From Aquatica leii (lineage: Eukaryota; Arthropoda; Insecta; Coleoptera; Lampyridae): 64,000 bases of DNA. The stretch covers positions 21,452,354 to 21,516,353 of the forward strand of contig CM069432.1 of the NCBI GenBank assembly GCA_035610365.1, written 5' to 3'. Position 1 is the first letter of the stretch. Every line of letters begins with the position of its first letter. Positions 55,981 through 64,000 of the stretch are shown here, in pieces. Made by a program: the position numbers and the translations under genes. The notes under the pieces are model-generated. The model was given only the letters and a program-made list of their open reading frames with translations, was not told where the DNA came from and made no database searches.

Positions 55981-58900
55981 GAAAAATAGTGGCTAAGAAA
56001 CAAGGTTTAATGACAAGTTTTGTTACTCTTTTAAAAAATTGTATAATTGTAATGCAAACGCTGCATTAGTTTTCGAATTTTTAATTTTTACATTACATTT
56101 TAAGTTGGTGTCCGCAATTTGTTTTTCTAATACTTAGCGTTCTTCTATGGTTTTTATAGATTTTGTATAGTTGACAATGTCGTATTTTACCGTAGGATTG
56201 CGTATGTTAGTAGGAGAATTACGCCTTAAATTAAATAATTTATGTCTTCCAAGTTATTTTTTATCGAAGTTGTCATAAAGAACCACAAAAGCAAAATATT
56301 TTATTAGCACATATTTAATTGGTTACACTTTTTAGGTAAGAATATTACTATAAATTCTATGTTTGATTTGAATTCGTTACGATTTTCTATCTTGCTGATA
56401 AGAACCTTTGGTAGGTGTACAAAATGGAGTAACCATTAATATTGATTTATTGTTTTTTTGTGTTTTTTTTGAATTATTCTTGGGATTTGTTTTTTTCCTA
56501 TCTTTCCAATTGGAAAAATTCTTCTGATTATTTGATGTTAAGAAAACTTAGGTATTGTTATCATCATCGAGAATTAAAAAGTGTAGTGGTGAACTAGGCG
56601 GTTACAAATATCTCTGATAGAAATACATTTACCGTTATGTACACCTTCATGCTGAAGCTACCGACCTACGGTGCTATAGCCTTATAGTTTTATCTATATT
56701 TAGTAGGTAATACAATTTGATATGCTACTCTTTTCTTAAAAGAACCAGACCTTTTCTTTAAGTCTCTCTTTGTATAGTTCTACTAGTAAAATAAATTTTA
56801 TATCCTTGAATCCAATCGAATACCTCTGATCTTTGTGTTGATTGATATTATTTCATATGGTGTTGGTGCATTTACTTTCTGTCCTGACTACACTTGTTTT
56901 AACGTATTGGCTGTAAGAATAGAAACTGGCAGTTTAGCTGTTGCTGCAGTTTCTTTTGCTGGTCACATCACAATTTTTTTCTAATGTAGCTTCTGATACA
57001 TTTATAGATTACGACTAATAATATTATTTAATTATAAAAAATTTTAAAAAAATTACATATAACATACATTAAAATTAAATTAAATATTGTCTGGCGTATA
57101 GCATTCTTGGCACTAATTAAATAGAAAACTATTAAAAATAGAATATGCCAAACTTGCCAAGAATATTTTTGCTCGATTGTTCTTGCGGTATCAATTTTTT
57201 TCATAAAAATACAATTTGCGAGATCATTAGTTTTTATTATAATTTGTAGCGGGGAGATGCAGCATCTAAATTTGGCACAAAATTTTGTTCGTAAATTACA
57301 AACATAATTTAATAATACTGCAAAGTTTTCTTTATATTTTGCCAACGAAAGCTTACAAACGCCGGTTAAAACATAATATAATAAAAGACCGTAAAATACG
57401 AAAATAAAAGTTTAGTTTTAGTGAAAGAAATTATTCAAATGCACGCAAAAAAGAAGTGGTTTGTTAAAATTTAATTAGAATAAAATTTGGGCTTAACTAA
57501 CTTTCAGACTTTCGTTAACAAAAAAGTTTTCATTTTTACTTTCCGGTATATAAACACGAACTTGCGAAAGTTTCGTGTCGTAATTATATTGTTAACTTTT
57601 TATTAAAGGTTTATATCAAGCGCTGATAATTTGAAATTGATGTATCTGAACTTACTACATGCACATTATTCTGATCTGCCCAAGGATTATACGAGCGAGC
57701 ACTAGTATGGCGCTAAAAATAGCAAGTAAAAACAATGTTTAACGTTTGCATTAACTTAAATGCTTGCATTAATAAAGAAAAAGGTCAAGTATTTATAGAT
57801 CGCATATTCGATGCTTCTTAATCAATATCGTCTTATTCATTTATTTACATTAAACGTTTTAGCGACGCACAAAGATTTTATTAGAATCGTGCAAACGTTT
57901 ACCGGCACAGTTAAATTTTCCGATAGCCAAACAAATTAAAGCAGCTGTTTGTAATTATTTAAAATACTTAACACAAACAGTAGTTTAAGCTAAACAGTTT
58001 TCTTTGACGTTTAGATTTTTATTGATGCTTTAAAAGTTTTAATTACAAAGCGTATTCGAATATTAATGTAATTTTCGTTTTATTTTTATTAGTTTTTTGG
58101 TCTAAAAGCAGATTTTAAAAAACTATTTAAACGACGTTATTTTAAAAAATAAATGTTACATAAGCTAAATCGGTTAATCATTAACGAATGTATTGTACTA
58201 CGATTCTTTTCCAAAGAAATAAGAAAGTCTTTTATATATCTGACTCAGGAGCAATTAATAACATATCCCTAAAAATGCAAAGTAAGTTCAATGAAGCATT
58301 AACAAGACAGTCAAGACAGTTCGAAAAGTGAACGTTTAAATTAGTAAAAGACTTACCCCAGATTTAAAGTTTCTTATCGTAGGTACCTAGTAATCATGCT
58401 ACTTCAGTAACATACTCTCGAACTTTCGAAGAATGTAAGTTTACAATCGTCGATTTACGTTTGCCAAACTCTGGCGTTGAATACACATAATTAAGATACT
58501 CGATCGGATCAAAACAACGTACACAAAATCACACAAGTTTAAATTAAGCTAAATGCTGAACTATAGGCTCAACTTTTACTCTTTACTTGAAATCACTTTT
58601 CCTATCCCTTGTTTATTAACTTTTGTCTGTTGTGTGGTGTATTTGTTTTTTAATATCTTGAGTTTGTCTAATTTGTGTTTTAATTCTTCTACAGTAATAT
58701 CCTTGTTTATATACATTATAGTTAGACAATGACTGCGCTAAAATTGGAAACATTAATTTGGATGCAAAACTCGAGTAGTTTTGGATGCAAACGCAAAATT
58801 GAGATATTTGGCGCTGCTTTTGTTAATATTACAGATTTCTAAGCTACAGATTAGTATATTCTTTTACAGTAATCTATAAAGATACAGTTTCAGAGACTTG

Positions 58901-59049
58901 GAAAAGACATACGGTCTTTTTTTATTACATGTAAAATAACCTTGAAAGAAAATTATATCTATGCACGATAACACTTATGTTATGAAATTCAGTCTACGTA
59001 AACAACTGGTATTCTGAGAAACATAATTATTCCCCTAATAGACGCTAAG
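55981..59049. other. Unassigned AT-rich stretch
   Basis: May contain the 5' part of the DIRS-type element (gag) on the minus strand, but I recognise nothing. No shared repeats seen. Confidence 0.35.
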
Positions 59050-59210
59050 ACGTGCTTCATCGCAGTCGAAAGTGTGTGAAAACTTAAAGTGCAATTATTA
59101 TAAACCAATTATAAACAGTTACTTACGAAATAACAACCTCAAGCGGCAAAAACCGTAAGTTATCTTTACTTCTTAGTAAAATACCTGAACTAACAACTAA
59201 TGGAATCCCA

Positions 59211-60255
59211 ATGGAAGTTCAAACGCAAAATAAGCGTAAATCTGACTCATTAACACCTCCTCTTAATGAGGTACAAAAGCGATACTCGTGGGAGCCAACG
59301 ATTCCAACACAAAACAAATACAGCTTACTTACTAACCTGGAGGTTGACCAAAACGATAAACTCGACGATAACTACAATCAATACGGAAATGCAGACGACA
59401 AATCTGGTACCTCGATAACAAAACTAAAAATACCACCTATTTATCTCCATAACAAAGTAAATCACATTGAATTAACCGCAGACATCAAGAAATTATCAAC
59501 TGGCGAATTCACTACCTTTTATAACGCAAACACACTAAGAATTAACTTAACTAAAGAGGATGACTTTAGAATATTAACAAAACACTTCAACGATAACAGT
59601 ATCAAATATCACACCTACCAAAACCCAAACAGCAAACCACTTAACGTTGTAATTAAAAATGTACCATTATCTCTAACAAATCAAGAAATTTTTACCGAAC
59701 TAAGCAGCTCACTTCCAGTTATTAAAGTCACACGCCTGCTGACTAAAGATAAACAACCGCTATCAATCTGCGCAGTAGATCTAAACGATAATGAGCACGC
59801 CAAAAAAAATGTTCACTCTTAAAAGTATTCACCATTCGATCGTCGCCGTTGAATTGAGAAGAAAACCAACAAACATACCCCAATGCCATCGCTGCCAAGG
59901 CTACAATCATACCAAAAATTACTGTACACTTGACCCACGTTGCGTGAAATACGGAGACAACCATCAACATCAGCAATGTAAAAAACAATCAGATGAAACA
60001 CCTAAATGTGCCAACTGCGGAGGCCCGCATCCCGCTAGTTACCGTGGCTGCAGCCACCACATCGAGATCCTACAAAAACGAACAAAAAATAATAGCAGCA
60101 ACACTTATCCTACTCTAAGTCACAACAGAAATTATTTTACCAACCCTAATCGCTCATACGCAGATCAAGCGCGAAATTCATCAACAACCAATTCCAATAC
60201 AACAACGCAAACCAAACAGACAATTCGGCGACCCCACCTGATGTTAGTTACATAG
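59211..60255 (+). pseudogene. LINE C ORF1 (RNA-binding, zinc knuckles)
   Basis: Two overlapping frames, 59211-59822 and 59791-60255. The first starts MEVQTQNKRKSDSLTPPLNE and contains the RNA-recognition-like region (YHTYQNPNSKPLNVVIKNV, then LTNQEIFTELSSSLPVIKV). The second holds the knuckles: CHRCQGYNHTKNYC, a damaged CVKYGDNHQHQQC with Tyr for the second Cys, and CANCGGPHPASYRGC. The break coincides with a run of eight A at about 59801-59808, so a one-base slip in a homopolymer explains it. ORF1 proteins bind the LINE transcript; an intact version would be about 345 residues. Confidence 0.9.
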
Positions 60256-60329
60256 TAAAAATCCTCATCGACCTAATAACTCCTTACCTTCCCTTAATTA
60301 AAACTTTAATCACCAGCACACTCCTTCCC

Positions 60330-61243
60330 AAAAACCCATAGAAAAACTAACGATCCTAAACTGGAATGCCAACGGAATCCTAACTCAACGAACACTTCTT
60401 ATATCCTTTCTTGCCAGGCACAATATAGATGTTGCATGTATTACCGAAACTCATCTATCATAAATAGACACACTCAAAATACCAGGATACCTGGTGTACA
60501 GGAAAGATAGAAATGCCCGAACTGCAGCTGGCGGAGTAGCTATACTCGTTAAAAAGAAAATAATTCACCACCCCATCTCTAGCATTGCTAACCTCACCCT
60601 AGAAACAATTGGAGCTAAAATTAAGCTAAATGACCAATACCTCACATTAGTAAGCACCTACAGGTAACCGAATCAAAAACTAATAGAGGAAGACCTTAAA
60701 GCTACATTCAACGCTGCTGAACCACTCTTAATGATAGGAGACTTCAACTCAAAGAATCAATTATGGGGATGCAGAGATAATAATCCTGGAGGAATAAAGA
60801 TGGAAGGCTACGCGACCAAATATTCTTTTCAGGTAATAGCTCCGGATAAATACACTTACTATCCATACCGTAAGGATCACCTACCAGACATCCTGGACAT
60901 TGTCTTACAAAAAAACTTCGCAAAACCGGTATTTCAAACAGTGGTAGAAGAGCTTGACTCAGACCACTTACCTGTAATTATAACGTTTATCGGCACTCCG
61001 CAAGGGACACAGCCAACCTCTAAACTCATAAACGGGTTAGTAAACTGGGATGACTTCCAAATTAACCTAGACAAGCAACTGAAGTGCCCAACTAACTTAA
61101 GCAGCAACGAAGACATAGACATCGCAATATCCAACTTAAGAACATCAATAACCAGTAGTGTACTAAAAGCAACCCTTCCCCCCATAAATCATAAAAAGAC
61201 CCAATCACCATTACCTATCACACGAAATCACAGAATTGATTAA
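60330..61243 (+). pseudogene. LINE C ORF2, endonuclease part
   Basis: An apurinic-type endonuclease with ILNWNANGI (Asn), ITETHLS (Glu), GYLVYRKDRN and AAGGVAILVKK. Then come LMIGDFNSKNQLWGCRDNN (Asp, Asn) and LDSDHLPVIITF (SDH box). All catalytic motifs are readable. In-frame TAA codons occur near 60462 and 60665, and the frame shifts near 61225 before RT. The nuclease nicks target DNA to prime reverse transcription. The start lies upstream of 60353 but no ATG was assigned. Confidence 0.9.
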
Positions 61244-63032
61244 AAGGAAAAGCCAAGCCAGACGAGAATGTCAAAGAAGCAGAGATCCTGAAACAAAACG
61301 CCTGTTAAACAAGTTAACACACAGTTTAAAGCGAGAACTGGACGAGCTGAGAATCAATACATACCAGAAATATATCGAGGATCTTCAACCAGGGGGCATA
61401 GGAATGTGGAAAGCCACCAAGCGCATATTAAAACAGCGCGAGGTAATCCCAACACTAAGCGTTGACAACATATCTCTTGCTACCGACGAAGAAAAAGCAG
61501 CAGCTTTTGCAGCTTACTACGAGAGAGTTTTCACACCTAAATATATCTGTGCTCCGCATGAAACCGCATACATAATCAACCACATAGAAAAAATTCAGCC
61601 TGTGATATCCGAACCAATAACTCCAACTACTCCCCAAGACATCAAAGAAATAATTAGTAAACTCCCAAAAAGAAAATCCCCCGGATATGATCTAATAACA
61701 AACTTAATATTAACTCACCTCACTAATAAATCCCTAGCACACCTCGCCACAGTATATAACGCGTGTCTCGGCCAAGGCTATTTCCCAAAAGCGTGGAAGC
61801 ACGCCCACATACTGCTATTTCCCAAGCCAGGTAAAGATAAAAAATCGATAGACAGTTATAGGCCAATAAGCCTGCTCACTACGCTCTCAAAAATCCTAGA
61901 GAAGATCATCCACAGCCAGTTAATGAAAGAACTATTACCACTCACTGTACTACCACCATTCCAGTTTGGCTTCAGAAAAGCACACTCAACCCAACATCAA
62001 CTCCAAAGATTTTTCGAAAAAATAGAAGAGGGATTTGAAACTAAAAGCTATTCTGTTGCTGTATTCCTAGACGTCGCCCAGGCCTTTGACAAGGTCTGGG
62101 TCGATGGCTTAAAAAGCAAGCTAATCAAGATCAGAGTCGCCAACTACCTCAAAGCAATAATCTTCTCCTTTCTTGACAATCGAACTTTCGCAGTACGTAT
62201 CAACACCACAATATCAGAAACTAAGATCATCTGCGCAGGTGTCCCACAAGGAAGTGTATTGGGGCCGGTGCTCTTCAATATATTTACATCAGACATCCCC
62301 ACCACAGAGGCTACCTTAGCGACCTTCGCGGATGTTACTGGAATTCTGACTCAACACACTGACCTTATCCACGCCGTAGAGACACTGCAGATAGCAATAC
62401 ATCCAATATGTACATGGTACACGAAATGGAATATTCACATTAACCCAACTAAGTGCTAAGCAAAAATATTCTCCTTAAGAAGGATCACAAACCCTCCCAA
62501 TTTAGTAATAAACGACAGCATCGCTCCTTGGAATCCGGCTGACGCTGCCATAAAGTACTTAGGGGTACTACTCGACACGAGGCTCGCATGGAAACTCCAC
62601 GTAAATCATAAATTAAACAAAGGATATGCGAGGTTGGCGCAGCTGTATCCCCTCATTAATAGGAAATAATCGCTTAAACCAAAATGCACCATCATGATGT
62701 ACAAATCGCTTATTCGACCACTGGTGCTCTACGAATCGCCAGTATGGAGTAACACAGCAAAAGCTAACCTGGAAAAAATACAAAGACTCCAAAAGAAAAT
62801 CTTACGCATTGCAGTGAACGCCCCATGGTTCATTCGCAATGAACAGCTTCACTACGAATTAGACGTAACTACAGTTCACAGCTACATCAGTGCGAGTGCT
62901 AAAAAGTTCTTTACGACCATTCACAACTGTCAAGGCGCTGTTCATTATAACATAGGCAGACAAAACATTCATCAAAGACTAAAACGCCAACTGCCTCAAG
63001 ACCTGTACCTAATTAAATCGGACTGTGATTAA
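61236..63032 (+). pseudogene. LINE C ORF2, reverse transcriptase part
   Basis: Open from 61236 to 62459 and continuing in the same frame after two TAA codons (62457-62459 and near 62668) to 63032. RT landmarks: LPKRKSPGYDLITN, FPKPGKDKKSIDSYRPISLL, FQFGFRKAHSTQHQL, VAVFLDVAQAFDKVW (first Asp) and CAGVPQGSVLGPVLFN. The catalytic box reads ATFADVTGIL, Val replacing the second Asp of the FADD. This loss would abolish catalysis independently of the stops. The C-terminal LGVLLDTRLAW and YKSLIRPLVLYESPVW match Jockey-clade ORF2. Confidence 0.92.
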
Positions 63033-63178
63033 CCTGTAAGCAACTGTTAAATTAACTGTAAGGGAACTACCACTTCCTATTAATTATAACTTTATTGTAG
63101 CTACTTCTTACCTTACTATTCATATCAATGCCATGAATAACATTGTAAATTATTGTTGAACTAGCAAAAAAAAAAAAA

Positions 63179-64000
63179 ATAATTTCTATATATTTTTGTT
63201 TATATTTGTATTAGAGCGATCAAAACAATAAAATAAACTACCAAATTTACAAAATTTCTACTCAAATTTGATATAAATTAGATTAAAGTTAACTAGTTAA
63301 TGAATACATATGCTGATAAAAAAGTTATAAAAGATAATTTGGGTGTACAGGCATGTTTAGCTAAGGATGGTCTCTACAGAAACATGTAGAATATTTCTGT
63401 TTATTGACATAATAAAAACACATCTGGTATATTGCAGATAATGCCGGTATTATTTCTGGCCGAATGCCTGCGTTTTTAATTATGCAGTGCACGCTGCTTA
63501 ATAGAATCACGTTGTGACTTGAGGTTTTTGATAACAATAACGGAATGATAACAATATACAAAATTCAGGAAAAATGCTTATTTTTTAGAAAGCAGTAAAT
63601 ACATACTGCGTGTATGTGATTCATAGGTTGTTAATTTAGAAGGTGAAATCAAAGCGTATATACAAGAAAAAAAATTTTTATAAAGCGTTTAAAAAAAGCA
63701 GCATTTTGAGCCAACGGATCTGACGCATTAAACAGTTTGTTGACACCGTTAACAAAACGAAATGAAAAACAACGTTATGCTTCATTCACTGTTCTAACAA
63801 CTACACAATTCTTTTCAGAAATTTGTTGACACTAAAAACAAATACAAAACAACGTTACCACATAAGACGTAGTTAATTTAATTTGTCATTCTAAGAAGGC
63901 ACGTGCTTTCCAAGTTAATTCAGGAAGATAACGTATTTACAGATGCTAAAATAATATACCGTTTCATAAATCAGTCACATTATTTTAATAAATAAATAAC
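63179..64000. other. Unassigned AT-rich stretch with a short direct repeat
   Basis: TTTGTTGACAC followed by an ACAACGTTA block occurs at about 63738-63778 and again at 63821-63860. No coding motif. Confidence 0.45.

Larger units (their letters stand above)
59050..63178 (+). mobile_element. Jockey-clade LINE C, nearly full length
   Basis: Starts near 59050-59062 with a GCTTCATCGCAGTCG segment resembling the initiator-type 5' end of Jockey-group LINEs. It contains ORF1, ORF2 (endonuclease, RT) and a short 3' UTR, and ends in 14 A residues at 63165-63178. Coding sequence carries single frameshifts and a few stops, fewer than in the two other LINE remnants in the window, so it is the youngest of the three. 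Target duplication not identified. Confidence 0.9.

Overview
The window looks like repeat-packed, AT-rich arthropod (most likely insect) nuclear DNA. I could not recognise a single host gene, tRNA or rRNA. What can be read is a graveyard of mobile elements: Ty1/copia, two Ty3/gypsy elements, BEL/Pao and DIRS-type (tyrosine recombinase) LTR or LTR-like retroelements, three Jockey-clade LINEs, Penelope-like fragments with GIY-YIG domains, and DNA transposons of the MULE, hAT, Tc1/mariner and pogo/Tigger-like (DDE_1) groups. The insect-type mix (Jockey LINEs; copia primed by the initiator-Met tRNA half; a 412/mdg1-like tRNA-Arg primer site) supports an insect, but the species cannot be named from the sequence.

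Layout. 795-5806 is a complete-length but broken copia element on the minus strand (150-bp LTRs, GATAG target duplication). A 1.4-kb solo LTR (3917-5311, target duplication ATTT) sits in its gag. 5990-8440 is a minus-strand Jockey LINE remnant. A second, plus-strand LINE (about 9640-18600) is split by a 7.3-kb gypsy element (10044-17331, duplication CAAC) whose gag is intact and whose pol carries two frameshifts. 19740-23960 is an older, minus-strand gypsy, interrupted by a second copy of the same solo LTR (20995-22470, duplication GCCT). 24-28 kb is mostly unassigned, with one possible LTR. 28.6-36.8 kb holds short remnants: copia integrase, a pogo/Tigger-like transposase, an LTR related to the 10-17 kb gypsy, two Penelope GIY-YIG pieces with inverted-repeat arms, a mariner-type transposase, and a 571-bp MITE flanked by TA. 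A third solo LTR copy lies at 37445-38942. 41.3-41.8 kb is a hAT dimerisation domain. 43.0-46.4 kb is a GC-richer retroelement fragment with two LTRs in inverted orientation, a primer site, a 35-bp minisatellite and a gag remnant. 50.3-50.9 kb is BEL/Pao reverse transcriptase. 51.6-56.0 kb is a DIRS-type element (RT, RNase H and tyrosine recombinase, minus strand) split by a 2.2-kb MULE (53135-55293) that carries a FLYWCH finger and two apparent spliceosomal introns. 59.05-63.18 kb is a nearly full-length Jockey LINE ending in poly(A).

Insertion order can be read directly: copia before solo LTR, LINE before gypsy, older gypsy before solo LTR, DIRS element before MULE. Every recognisable polymerase or transposase frame is broken except the copia integrase block and the younger gypsy gag. 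The most informative observations are the DIRS/MULE nest, the 33-nt LTR extension that appears to have swallowed an old primer-binding site, the correctly framed -1 slippery heptamer at the gag/pol junction, and the three-copy solo LTR family with matched target duplications at two copies. All assignments are from reading motifs by eye; no database search was run.
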